Assembly (NCBI GenBank): GCA_023427985.1
Contig: JAEYZM010000010.1
Span: forward strand, 1-11,367
Origin: Bacteroidota bacterium
GTDB taxonomy: Bacteria > Bacteroidota > Bacteroidia > Sphingobacteriales > Sphingobacteriaceae
Length of the DNA stretch: 11,367 nt
Direction of reading: 5' to 3'
In this document: positions 1 through 7,025 of the stretch, piece after piece
Layout of the letters: every line of letters starts with the position of its first letter
Position numbering within the stretch: position 1 is the stretch's first letter
Notes under the pieces: model-generated
The model's input: only the letters and a program-made list of their open reading frames with translations
What the model was told of the DNA's origin: nothing
Databases searched by the model: none
Position numbers and translations under genes: made by a program

Positions 1-2867
1 TTTCAGGGGTCGATATTGTAGGTGCATTGGAACAAGAGATTCAGATTAATGTCGACTTAAATAAAATGAATGCAGCGCAGATTTCCTTTGGCGACATTCA
101 ACGAGCGGTTGGTTATGAAAATATTTCTGCATCGGGTGGGACTATTAAAATTGATGGAGTAAGAAGAACATTAAACATTAAAAAAGAATATCCGAATGCA
201 TTAGAAATTGCAAACACGATCATTAAAACTCCTACAGGTGGATCGGTGTATCTTAAAGACATTGCAGAAGTTGTTGATGGATTTAAGGAGCAAGAAAGTT
301 ATGCCCGTTTATATGGTAAGAACGTAATCACCTTAAACGTGAAAAAACGTTCTGGAGAAAACTTGATTGAAGCATCGGATAAGATTCGTGAGATTGTGAA
401 AGAGATGAAGGAAGATGAGTTTCCTAAAGGTCTTGATATTACTATTACTGGTGATCAATCGGATCAAACGCGTGTAACCTTACACGATTTAATAAATACC
501 ATTATCATCGGATTTATATTAGTTACGATTATCTTGATGTTCTTCATGGGTGTAACGAATGCCATATTTGTTGCACTATCGGTGCCTTTATCGATGTGTG
601 TTGCCTTCATCGCAATGCCTGCATTAGGAGGGATTTTTGGATTCTCATTTACAATGAACATGATTGTGTTGTTCTCCTTCCTATTAGGTTTAGGTATTGT
701 GGTAGACGATGCGATTGTAGTTATAGAAAATACGCATAGAATTTTTGATAATGGTAAAGTTTCGATTAAAAAGGCAGCAAAAATGGCAACGGGTGAAGTG
801 TTCCTTCCAGTATTATCGGGAACATTAACAACTTTAGCACCCTTCGTTCCTTTATTATTCTGGCCAGGTATCATTGGTAAATTCATGTTCTATTTACCAG
901 TAACATTAATCATTACTTTATTAGCTTCCTTATTGGTAGCATATATTATCAACCCAGTATTTGCGGTGGATTTTATGAAACCACACAATACTGATCACAA
1001 TCATAAACCAAGTTTTGATGCACGTGTAAAACGTGTGATGATGTGGATGGCTGGAATTGCATTGATAGGTTATTTAATAAACTTTGGATTGGGTAATTTC
1101 ATAGTAGTACTTGCATTACTTTATTTATTGAATCATTTTTATTTAGAAGGATGGGTACTGAAATTCCAAACAAAGGCTTGGCCTAGATTCCAAAATTGGT
1201 ATGCTAAGAAATTAGAATGGGCATTGCACAAACCATGGCAAATGATTTTAGGTACGATTGGTTTATTCATATTTACTATCATCTTCATGTCGGTACGAAC
1301 ACCAAAATTTGTATTCTTCCCTGATTCAGATCCAAACTTCGTATACGTTTATGTTAGTTTACCAGTTGGTACGGATCAAGAGTATACGAATGAAGTGATT
1401 AAAGATGTAGAAGAAAGAGTGAACAAAGTGGTTGGTAAAGATAACCCAGTAGTATCTTCAATTATTTCTAATGTTACGGTAGGGGTTACCGATCCGCAAG
1501 ATGAAGATCAAGGTAAGTATACCAATAAAGGAAAAGTATCGGTAGCATTTGTTGAATTTGGAAAACGAAATGGTGTAAATACTGCAGAGTATCTCGATAA
1601 GATTAGAGAATCTGTAAAAGGTATTCCGGGTGCAGAAATTACGGTAACGAAAGAACAATCGGGTCCACCTACAGCGAAACCTATATCTATTGAAATCACT
1701 GGTGATAACTTAGATTCATTGGTTGCAACATCGGTACGATTGAAAAAATATTTGGATTCGAAAAACATTGCAGGTGTTGAAGAATTGAAATCAGATTTCC
1801 AAAACAATAAGCCTGAAATTATATTCGATATCGACAGAGAGCGTGCGAATAGAGAAGGAATTTCAACGGGTCAAGTAGCTCAAGAACTTCGAACTGCATT
1901 GTACGGTACGGAAGTGTCGAAGTTCCGCGATGAGAAGGACGATTATGAGATTAATTTACGTGCGAAGGAAGAACAACGTAATAACTTAGAAGTATTGCGT
2001 AATATGAATGTAACGTATCGCGATATGGGCATGGGCGGAATGATTCGCCAAGTACCGATGTCGTCTTTCGCCGATATTCAATATGTAAACACATATGGTG
2101 GTATCAAACGTAAACAACAAAAACGTATCATCATACTATCGTCGAACGTTTTGAGTGCATACAATCCGAACGAAGTTGTTGGAAATATTCAACGTGAAAT
2201 TGATCAATTCAATGCACCTTCGGGAGTAAGCATTAAAATGGCTGGTGAACAAGAGGAACAAATGGAAACGGTATTGTTCTTAGGTACTGCATTGATGGTT
2301 TCATTTGGATTGATCTTGTTGATTTTGGTAACTCAGTTTAACTCTATTGGTAAGCCGATCATTATTTTGAGTGAGATTTTCTTCAGTATCATTGGGGTAT
2401 TGTTGGGTATTACGATATTCAAAATGACGATGTCGACCGTAATGATGGGTGTAGGTATTATTGCATTGGCAGGTATTGTGGTTCGTAATGGTATTCTATT
2501 GGTGGAGTTTGCCGATTTAATGATGTCGCAGGGGATGACAGCTTATGATGCGGTATTAGAAGCAGGACGTACACGTATGACACCGGTATTATTAACCGCA
2601 TTAGCGACTATGTTGGGATTGATTCCTTTGGCTGTTGGATTAAATATGGACTTTGCGCTATTGTTTACAGAGTTCAATCCGCACATTTATTTCGGTGGCG
2701 ATAACGTAGCGTTCTGGGGTCCATTGTCATGGACAATGATCTTCGGGTTAATTTTCGCGACGTTCTTAACCCTCATTTTGGTACCAGTAATGTACTTATT
2801 GGTGGCTAATTTGAAACAAAAATTATTTAAGAAAAATAAATCGGAAGATCTTGCGTTAGAAGAGTAA
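1..2867 (+). CDS. RND-family efflux pump inner-membrane permease (5' partial)
   Basis: This is the proton-driven inner-membrane subunit of a tripartite resistance-nodulation-division exporter. It would work with a periplasmic adaptor and an outer-membrane channel, neither of which is in view. The frame is open from base 3, before any start, so roughly the first 190 residues lie outside the window. Counting from the TTG at 27, membrane helices fall near residues 157-176, 178-198, 212-233 and 288-308, followed by a porter domain and a second helix bundle from about 750. The proton-relay Asp pair is present (D227-D228 in GIVVDDAIVV). R820, in GIVVRNGILLVEF, occupies the place of the AcrB TM10 lysine. 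Two extra hydrophobic segments lie near 337-375. The substrate cannot be read from sequence; a drug/hydrophobe pump is likelier than a metal pump. The gene ends in TAA and is followed by a terminator. Confidence 0.95.
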   Translation, partial: SGVDIVGALEQEIQINVDLNKMNAAQISFGDIQRAVGYENISASGGTIKIDGVRRTLNIKKEYPNALEIANTIIKTPTGGSVYLKDIAEVVDGFKEQESYARLYGKNVITLNVKKRSGENLIEASDKIREIVKEMKEDEFPKGLDITITGDQSDQTRVTLHDLINTIIIGFILVTIILMFFMGVTNAIFVALSVPLSMCVAFIAMPALGGIFGFSFTMNMIVLFSFLLGLGIVVDDAIVVIENTHRIFDNGKVSIKKAAKMATGEVFLPVLSGTLTTLAPFVPLLFWPGIIGKFMFYLPVTLIITLLASLLVAYIINPVFAVDFMKPHNTDHNHKPSFDARVKRVMMWMAGIALIGYLINFGLGNFIVVLALLYLLNHFYLEGWVLKFQTKAWPRFQNWYAKKLEWALHKPWQMILGTIGLFIFTIIFMSVRTPKFVFFPDSDPNFVYVYVSLPVGTDQEYTNEVIKDVEERVNKVVGKDNPVVSSIISNVTVGVTDPQDEDQGKYTNKGKVSVAFVEFGKRNGVNTAEYLDKIRESVKGIPGAEITVTKEQSGPPTAKPISIEITGDNLDSLVATSVRLKKYLDSKNIAGVEELKSDFQNNKPEIIFDIDRERANREGISTGQVAQELRTALYGTEVSKFRDEKDDYEINLRAKEEQRNNLEVLRNMNVTYRDMGMGGMIRQVPMSSFADIQYVNTYGGIKRKQQKRIIILSSNVLSAYNPNEVVGNIQREIDQFNAPSGVSIKMAGEQEEQMETVLFLGTALMVSFGLILLILVTQFNSIGKPIIILSEIFFSIIGVLLGITIFKMTMSTVMMGVGIIALAGIVVRNGILLVEFADLMMSQGMTAYDAVLEAGRTRMTPVLLTALATMLGLIPLAVGLNMDFALLFTEFNPHIYFGGDNVAFWGPLSWTMIFGLIFATFLTLILVPVMYLLVANLKQKLFKKNKSEDLALEE

Positions 2868-2905
2868 TTTAGTTTTGCCACACAGTGGTTTAGGTTAGTT
2901 AGGTT

Positions 2906-2942
2906 AGAAGAAGCCTCGGCGAAAGTCGGGGCTCTTCTTTTT
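2906..2942 (+). terminator. Intrinsic terminator of the RND permease gene
   Basis: The left arm is AGAAGA, one bulged A, then GCCTCG. The right arm is CGGGGCTCTTCT. They form about 12 pairs (one T-G wobble) around a short GCGAAAGT loop, followed directly by a T run. It starts 39 bp after the permease stop codon and points the right way to end that transcript. The first octamer repeat begins inside its T tract. Confidence 0.8.
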
Positions 2943-2988
2943 CGTGCGCTTGTGGGTTCGTATGTTCGTATGCTCGTGGGTTCGTGTA
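2941..2988 (+). repeat. Octamer tandem repeat array, left copy
   Basis: Six back-to-back 8-bp units fit the consensus YTCGTRKG: TTCGTGCG, CTTGTGGG, TTCGTATG (twice), CTCGTGGG and TTCGTGTA. The first unit shares bases with the T tract of the permease terminator. Positions 2952-2987 match 4335-4370 on the opposite strand at 35 of 36 bases, so the two arrays form a long inverted pair about 1.35 kb apart. Confidence 0.9.
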
Positions 2989-3142
2989 TGAAATTCGAAA
3001 CTGTCGAAGGTGGGGATTTTTAGCAGACATGCTCAATCGAAGATTGAATATTGAACCATGCAGAAATTTCCAGTTGAACTAGTACAGCCTATCTGTTGGT
3101 TATACATTAATTGTGGTTCATTGTTTTATGACGGCGGTAGTT
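2989..3142. other. Non-coding stretch with inverted repeats downstream of the AAC(3)-I-like gene
   Basis: No credible reading frame is present. There is a perfect small hairpin, TCAATC-GAA-GATTGA, at 3033-3047. A larger interrupted one pairs AACCA (3054-3058) and CAG (3061-3063) with CTG (3093-3095) and TGGTT (3097-3101). An alternative pairing joins TGAACCA (3052-3058) to TGGTTCA (3114-3120). It lies between the stop of the acetyltransferase gene and the left octamer array, so it may be a 3' processing or termination region, or the remains of a recombination site. None of these hairpins has a T run typical of a terminator. The function is unknown. Confidence 0.4.
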
Positions 3143-3586
3143 CTAGTCTGAAAGATCATAATTAAAATGGATTGCATTCATTTCAGAACTAAATTTCGTT
3201 TTCCTATAAAACTCAACAGCGTCAATGTCGTCACTTTCAGCTTCAACATAGACATCTTCAAAGTTATTTTGTTTACAGAAACTACATACTTCGGATATGA
3301 GTGCTTTACCTATACCTTGTCCTTGGAAGTTAGGACTAACCCCTACGTCATAGATATATGCAATCGGTTTTGTGCCGTAGTATCTATGTAATACATACAT
3401 TGTTAGTCCCCCTAAAACTTCGTTATTTGACATTACAACAAACACAAATAAGTCAGGATTTGATAGTAATTTACTCAACTGCTCGTCTTTAGCAATAGGT
3501 TCATTGTTTTCAAAAACCAATTTGAAAATTTCAATTAAGGATTTAAATTCCCTTAAACTATTTGCATTGAGTTTTTTTATTTCCAT
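3143..3586 (-). CDS. GNAT acetyltransferase resembling aminoglycoside 3-N-acetyltransferase type I
   Basis: A 147-residue protein with a single GNAT fold that should transfer acetyl from acetyl-CoA to an amine. The acetyl-CoA loop is QGQGIGKAL (residues 88-96), preceded by the strand AYIYDVGVSP (76-85). That strand, the segment VYVEAESDDIDAVEFY (112-127) and the ending AIHFNYD (138-144) line up, from memory of the family, with AAC(3)-I enzymes (EIYIYDLAVS, VYVQADYGDDPAVALY, VMHFDID). The length also fits that family. Aminoglycoside acetylation is therefore a reasonable guess, but many AAC(3)-I relatives have other substrates. The ATG starts 3 bp after the paiB stop, so the two are probably co-transcribed and translationally coupled. 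CpG is low: about 9 in 444 bp, against 22 in 483 bp in the neighbouring GNAT gene outside the repeats (hand counts), suggesting transfer. Confidence 0.85.
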   Translation of the reverse strand: MEIKKLNANSLREFKSLIEIFKLVFENNEPIAKDEQLSKLLSNPDLFVFVVMSNNEVLGGLTMYVLHRYYGTKPIAYIYDVGVSPNFQGQGIGKALISEVCSFCKQNNFEDVYVEAESDDIDAVEFYRKTKFSSEMNAIHFNYDLSD

Positions 3587-3589
3587 TTT

Positions 3590-4258
3590 TTAAGAATCAA
3601 AGCCTGAACCATCCCATTCAACACCTTCTGGAAAGAGTGCTGCTCGTCTATTCGTCATTTCTACTGCTATCATAGCACTATAACCCCCATTCTCTTTAAG
3701 TTTTGATATGATGTTATCATAACTTTTTTCGTCTCTGTTTTGGCTTAGTTTAAATACATTGTCAAGTTTGTCTGCTTTTAATTCAAAGCCAACAATTGCA
3801 GGCATCATTTTACTTAAATATTGTTCAGGTAGATTTTCGTAGTATGTTTGAGATTGAGTATTTCCTTTTTCAAATTTCAAGGTTAGTTTTTTCATAAAAC
3901 TTACCAATTCTTTATCAGTCATAAACTTTACTTGACCTTGTATATGTACACTCATATAATTCCAAGTTGAACCAATTTGTGGATTGCTGTACCAAGATGC
4001 ACTTACATAGCAACTTGGCCCTGTAAAGACAAGTAAACAATTGGGGTTTTCAATAAATGCATTGTGATGGTCTGTATTACGCATAATGTGTCCCTGTAAA
4101 TACAACTCTCCATCTCGTTCTTCCAATAAAATAGGAATCTGAGTTGCTACTTGTATGCCCGAAACAAAACTACCCGTCATAAACGCAAATGGATATTCTT
4201 CTATAAAGTCCAAAATTGCTTTTTTGTCTTTTTCTTTGAAGTATGAAAAGTTGTACAT
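3590..4258 (-). CDS. paiB: PaiB-like FMN-binding split-barrel protein (transcriptional regulator family)
   Basis: A 222-residue protein of the PaiB family. The family has an FMN-binding split-barrel fold; in Bacillus subtilis PaiB is described as a negative regulator of sporulation and protease genes. Family landmarks are the N-terminal MYNFSYF, GHIMRNTDHHNAF (56-68), FTGPSCYVSASWYS (78-91), STWNYMSVHIQG (97-108), IVGFELKADKLD (155-166) and KLSQNRDEKSYDNII (170-184). I chose the ATG at 4258 because the family begins MY-x-x-x-YF. An in-frame ATG at 4309 would add 17 Lys/Arg/Asn-rich residues with no family counterpart. No DNA-binding motif is visible, and regulation or a redox role is inferred only from the family. 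The next gene downstream is a GNAT, echoing the paiA-paiB pair of Bacillus in reversed order. CpG is scarce (about 9 in the 600 bp 3601-4200), unlike the flanking genes. Confidence 0.9.
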   Translation of the reverse strand: MYNFSYFKEKDKKAILDFIEEYPFAFMTGSFVSGIQVATQIPILLEERDGELYLQGHIMRNTDHHNAFIENPNCLLVFTGPSCYVSASWYSNPQIGSTWNYMSVHIQGQVKFMTDKELVSFMKKLTLKFEKGNTQSQTYYENLPEQYLSKMMPAIVGFELKADKLDNVFKLSQNRDEKSYDNIISKLKENGGYSAMIAVEMTNRRAALFPEGVEWDGSGFDS

Positions 4259-4320
4259 ATTTGTATTTGTTCTTTTTCGTTTGTTTGTTTTATACGATTC
4301 CTCCAACATTGACCGCTATC

Positions 4321-4376
4321 ATGAACCTACGAGCACACGAACCCACGAGCATACGAGCATACGAACCCACGAACCT
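4321..4376 (-). repeat. Octamer tandem repeat array, right copy (inverted)
   Basis: Seven consecutive 8-bp units, read on the + strand as ATGAACCT, ACGAGCAC, ACGAACCC, ACGAGCAT (twice), ACGAACCC and ACGAACCT. The last unit overlaps by one base the TAA stop of the phosphinothricin-acetyltransferase-like gene. On the - strand the units fit the same YTCGTRKG consensus as the array at 2941-2988, with 35 of 36 identical bases over 4335-4370. The only difference in that core is one T/C transition. Confidence 0.9.
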
Positions 4377-4858
4377 TACAGTTTTAACCCCAAAATATGT
4401 AGGTCAATTTTACTCCGATCGATTTCTGCTACACCTGGTAGAATACCGTAGGTTACGAAACCGTATTTATTAAAGAAATGCAGACTTACGTCGTTGTTCC
4501 CAAAAATGAAGGCAAGAATGGTTTCGACCCCAATTTTTTTACACTCGTTGATCGCATGCATAATCAATTCCGCGCCAATTCCGTGTTGTCTGAAATTTTC
4601 ATCAATGTATAATCCTATTTCTACCGTTTTATTATAAGCAGGTCTACCATAGAAACTACGAATGCTGAGCCAAGCCACTACATCGGCATTCATTTCATAA
4701 ACCCATAGCGGTCTGCTTGCATTAAATTGCTTAAACCATTCGGCCCTGCTCTCAACACTCACCTTTTCCGTGTCGGCCGTCACATTTTTCAAATGAATGG
4801 TCTGATTGTAAATGGCTACAATTTTTTCTAAATCTTCTGTTTGGGCGATTCTAATCAT
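4376..4858 (-). CDS. GNAT acetyltransferase, phosphinothricin acetyltransferase (Pat/Bar/MnaT)-like
   Basis: A 160-residue GNAT enzyme. The opening MIRIAQTEDLEKIVAIYNQTI, the segment TVEIGLYIDENFRQHGIGAELI (78-99) with the acetyl-CoA loop RQHGIG (90-95), and the Asn-containing FGNNDVSLHFFNKYGF (119-134) follow the Pat/Bar/YncA layout. E80 sits where that family has its proposed general base. Members acetylate phosphinothricin, methionine sulfoximine/sulfone or other small amines; which one applies here cannot be read. CpG content (about 22 in 483 bp) matches the housekeeping genes, so unlike the two genes downstream it looks resident. It is divergent from the response regulator across a 56-bp gap, and the octamer array begins at its stop codon. 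Confidence 0.88.
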   Translation of the reverse strand: MIRIAQTEDLEKIVAIYNQTIHLKNVTADTEKVSVESRAEWFKQFNASRPLWVYEMNADVVAWLSIRSFYGRPAYNKTVEIGLYIDENFRQHGIGAELIMHAINECKKIGVETILAFIFGNNDVSLHFFNKYGFVTYGILPGVAEIDRSKIDLHILGLKL

Positions 4859-4914
4859 ACCATATAAAAATAGTATATTTGCTTGTAATCAACAACAAAC
4901 ATTAACAACACAGC
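4859..4914 (+). promoter_or_regulatory. Divergent intergenic region with a Bacteroidota -7 box for the response regulator
   Basis: TATATTTG at 4874-4881 is an exact match to the Bacteroidota primary sigma -7 consensus TAnnTTTG, 33 bp before the response-regulator ATG, implying a short leader of about 25-30 nt. No TTTG or TTG lies at the usual spacing upstream (the nearest TTTG, 4840-4843, is 30 bp away), so the match is only half of a promoter. I see no clear box for the divergent GNAT gene. No Shine-Dalgarno sequence precedes the ATG at 4915. Confidence 0.4.
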
Positions 4915-5307
4915 ATGACTCCGAAAAAGTCATTATCCGATATTTCAATTTTAATTGCCGAAGATAACCTCGTAAATCAATTGCTTATGCGTAAAGTAAT
5001 TGAGAAAACTGGTATGAAGGTCGATGTTGCCGCAAATGGTTTGCAGGTGCTTGAGAAATTAAATTTGAGCGATAGCAATTACGATGTAATTTTAATGGAT
5101 TTTCAAATGCCAGAAATGGATGGGCTTGAAGCCACTGAGAAAATCATTCAATCTTATGGTGTAAATAGACCACTGATTTTCGGTATTACTGCAGGTTCGT
5201 TCGACGATGATGAAACTAAATTCCTAAGCTCGGGTATGGATGCTAAATTAAATAAACCTTTCAAAGCATCTGAATTGATAGAGCTACTAACAGAAAAAGG
5301 TATTTAG
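4915..5307 (+). CDS. Single-domain response regulator (CheY-like receiver)
   Basis: A 130-residue protein made up of one receiver domain with no output domain. All the phosphorylation residues are visible: the acidic pair E16-D17 in LIAEDN, phospho-acceptor D62 in ILMDFQMPEMDG, the switch residue T92 in GITAG, and K114 in LNKPF. The AEDNLVNQLLMRKVIEKTG stretch is typical of receivers found at the C-terminus of hybrid histidine kinases, so it could be a phosphorelay intermediate or act by protein contact. No histidine kinase is next to it, so the partner is unknown. It is transcribed alone: divergent from the GNAT gene on its left and convergent with nuoD on its right, with 40 bp between the two stop codons. 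Confidence 0.93.
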   Translation: MTPKKSLSDISILIAEDNLVNQLLMRKVIEKTGMKVDVAANGLQVLEKLNLSDSNYDVILMDFQMPEMDGLEATEKIIQSYGVNRPLIFGITAGSFDDDETKFLSSGMDAKLNKPFKASELIELLTEKGI

Positions 5308-5347
5308 TCCAGTGCTAGCATTGAAATTTTTGAAATTTTAATTCTTA

Positions 5348-6517
5348 TTATCGGTCCACTTCTCCTAACACAATATCTATTGAACCTAGGATTGCTATAA
5401 TATCGGCAATCATTGCACCTTTAGTTATTTCAGGCATTACAGAAAGATTGGAAAAGCTTGCCGACCTTGCTTTGCATCGAATCGGTTTTTCTGTTTTACC
5501 ATCTGTCACAAAGAAGAATCCCAATTCACCTTTAGGGCTTTCACCTCTGACATAAAATTCTTGTGCTTTCGGAATAATTTTTTTAGGCATTTTGGCTCTA
5601 GGATCAAAGTCGGGATTGCGTTTCAACGGTCCTTGTAATCGATCTAAGCATTGATCAATAATCTTTATCGATTCGTAGACTTCTAATACGCGCACATAAT
5701 ACCTGTCCCAACAATCGCCTTTTGTTCCCATTTTTCCTTCACCCATCGGAATCTCAAAATCTAATTCCGGATAAACCGAATACCCATCCACTCTTCTTAA
5801 ATCCCACTTCAGTCCTGATGCACGTAACATCGGCCCAGAGCATCCGTAATTGATGGCAACATCTAATGGTAAAACACCAACATTTGCTGTTCTATCGATG
5901 AAAATTTTATTCTCGGTAAGTAGTTCATCGAGCTCATGCATTTTAGGTTTGAAATAATCGATAAACTCTTTGCAACGTTCTTCGAAACCTACCGGTAAAT
6001 CGAAAAATAATCCGCCTACCCAAATATAGTTATACAATAATCTTGCTCCCGATGCCCATTCCAATAAATTTAGAATGTGTTCGCGATCTCTGAAACACCA
6101 GAAAAATGGGGTGACAGCGCCAATGTCCATACCATAAGTTCCGATGGCGATGAGGTGCGATGCAATTCGATTCAATTCCGCAACTAATACGCGAATGTAT
6201 TCTACACGTTGTGGAATTTCTTTGTCGATGCCCATCATTTTTTCTACACCCATCACAAAAATATGATCGTTGTTCATGGATGTTAAGTAGTCCATGCGAT
6301 CGACAAATGGTATCGTTTGCTGATAGCTTAAATTTTCTGCATGTTTCTCGAAACACCTGTGTAAATAACCTATATGGGGGATGCACTCTTTTACGATCTC
6401 ACCATCTGTTAAAAGTTCAAGACGTAATACACCATGCATAGAAGGATGTTGTGGTCCCATATTGAGTACCATTTCTTCCCTCTTTAAATTATGTATGTCT
6501 AATTTATAATCGGTCAT
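5348..6517 (-). CDS. nuoD: NADH-quinone oxidoreductase subunit D
   Basis: A 389-residue homologue of the 49-kDa subunit, part of the peripheral arm of complex I on the cytoplasmic side, which together with NuoB forms the quinone pocket. Conserved segments are LNMGPQHPSMHGVLRLEL (18-35), HIGYLHRCFEK (48-58), PFVDRMDYL (70-78) and the ending GSIDIVLGEVDR. H28 and Y77 align with the quinone-binding His38 and Tyr87 of Thermus Nqo4. The start at 6517 is chosen because MTDYKL leads straight into the family's N-terminus; the open frame running back to 6595 crosses the end of nuoC. The ATG shares its A with the nuoC stop (TAATG), which indicates translational coupling. No nuoE follows: the next gene is convergent. 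Confidence 0.97.
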   Translation of the reverse strand: MTDYKLDIHNLKREEMVLNMGPQHPSMHGVLRLELLTDGEIVKECIPHIGYLHRCFEKHAENLSYQQTIPFVDRMDYLTSMNNDHIFVMGVEKMMGIDKEIPQRVEYIRVLVAELNRIASHLIAIGTYGMDIGAVTPFFWCFRDREHILNLLEWASGARLLYNYIWVGGLFFDLPVGFEERCKEFIDYFKPKMHELDELLTENKIFIDRTANVGVLPLDVAINYGCSGPMLRASGLKWDLRRVDGYSVYPELDFEIPMGEGKMGTKGDCWDRYYVRVLEVYESIKIIDQCLDRLQGPLKRNPDFDPRAKMPKKIIPKAQEFYVRGESPKGELGFFFVTDGKTEKPIRCKARSASFSNLSVMPEITKGAMIADIIAILGSIDIVLGEVDR

Positions 6518-7023
6518 TAACGATCGAATTTTATTTTTAAACCTTGATAATATTCCGCTGCTTGGTAATCTTTTCTGAGTGGAAATCCTTCCCAATCATC
6601 GGGACATAAAATTCTTCTTAAGTCGGGATGATTTTCAAAAGGAATTCCATACATATCGAATGCCTCTCGCTCATGCCAGTCGGCCGTTCTCCAAATATCA
6701 TTTACACTTGGCACTGCATCGACATAATTTTTTTCTCTATCGAAAATCGTATTAACTTTTATTGTTATCTGATGTTGAAATGGGATAGAATATAGGTGGT
6801 AAACAAGGCCCAAATAATTTTTATCTATACCATAGTCGACACCCGATAAACATGCTAGATAATCAAAAAATAGTTCCGAATCTTCTTTCAAAAATTTACA
6901 AACAGCATGCAGCTGATCTTTGGAAACGGTAATGCTGGCTTGCAGTCCAGAGTCGCTGACTTCCAAAACTGCATCCGATCCAAAATTATCGATTAGTTTA
7001 TTTTTTATTGCTTCAAAGTTCAT
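6517..7023 (-). CDS. nuoC: NADH-quinone oxidoreductase subunit C
   Basis: A 168-residue homologue of the 30-kDa subunit of complex I, a structural part of the peripheral arm that packs against NuoD. The family signature is complete near the C-terminus: HEREAFDMYGIPF (117-129), NHPDLRRIL (131-139), then PDDWEGFPLRKDY (141-153). NuoC and NuoD are separate here, unlike the fused NuoCD of Escherichia coli. The start codon lies 2 bp past the pdxH stop, and the stop overlaps the nuoD start by one base, so the gene sits inside a tightly packed run of four genes. Confidence 0.97.
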   Translation of the reverse strand: MNFEAIKNKLIDNFGSDAVLEVSDSGLQASITVSKDQLHAVCKFLKEDSELFFDYLACLSGVDYGIDKNYLGLVYHLYSIPFQHQITIKVNTIFDREKNYVDAVPSVNDIWRTADWHEREAFDMYGIPFENHPDLRRILCPDDWEGFPLRKDYQAAEYYQGLKIKFDR

Positions 7024-7025
7024 GA

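Noticed and set aside
464..886. A 140-residue - strand frame inside the RND gene.
   Set aside because: It is antisense to strongly conserved membrane helices and the Asp-Asp motif, and its translation resembles no protein family I know.
4259..4309. A longer PaiB-like protein starting at 4309.
   Set aside because: The extra 17 residues are Lys/Arg/Asn-rich and not shared by the family, whose N-terminus fits the ATG at 4258. It stays possible as an alternative start.
2941..4376. CRISPR array or integron attC sites as an explanation for the repeats.
   Set aside because: The repeat units are contiguous 8-mers with no spacers, so they are not CRISPR. No convincing RYYYAAC/GTTRRRY core pair was found, and no integrase gene is present.
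4155..4451. A + strand open frame encoding a peptide with an 8-residue period (THEHTSIRTHEP-like) across the octamer array.
   Set aside because: The period comes simply from 8-bp units read in triplets (24 bp = 8 codons). The frame is antisense to paiB and to the end of the pat-like gene, and has no supporting start context.
5308..5347. A bidirectional terminator between the response regulator and nuoD.
   Set aside because: The gap has AAATTT-type self-complementary words but no GC-containing stem followed by a T run on either strand.
6518..6595. A 26-residue N-terminal extension of NuoD starting at 6595.
   Set aside because: It lies wholly within the end of nuoC, has no counterpart in the family, and the MTDYKL start overlapping the nuoC stop is far better.
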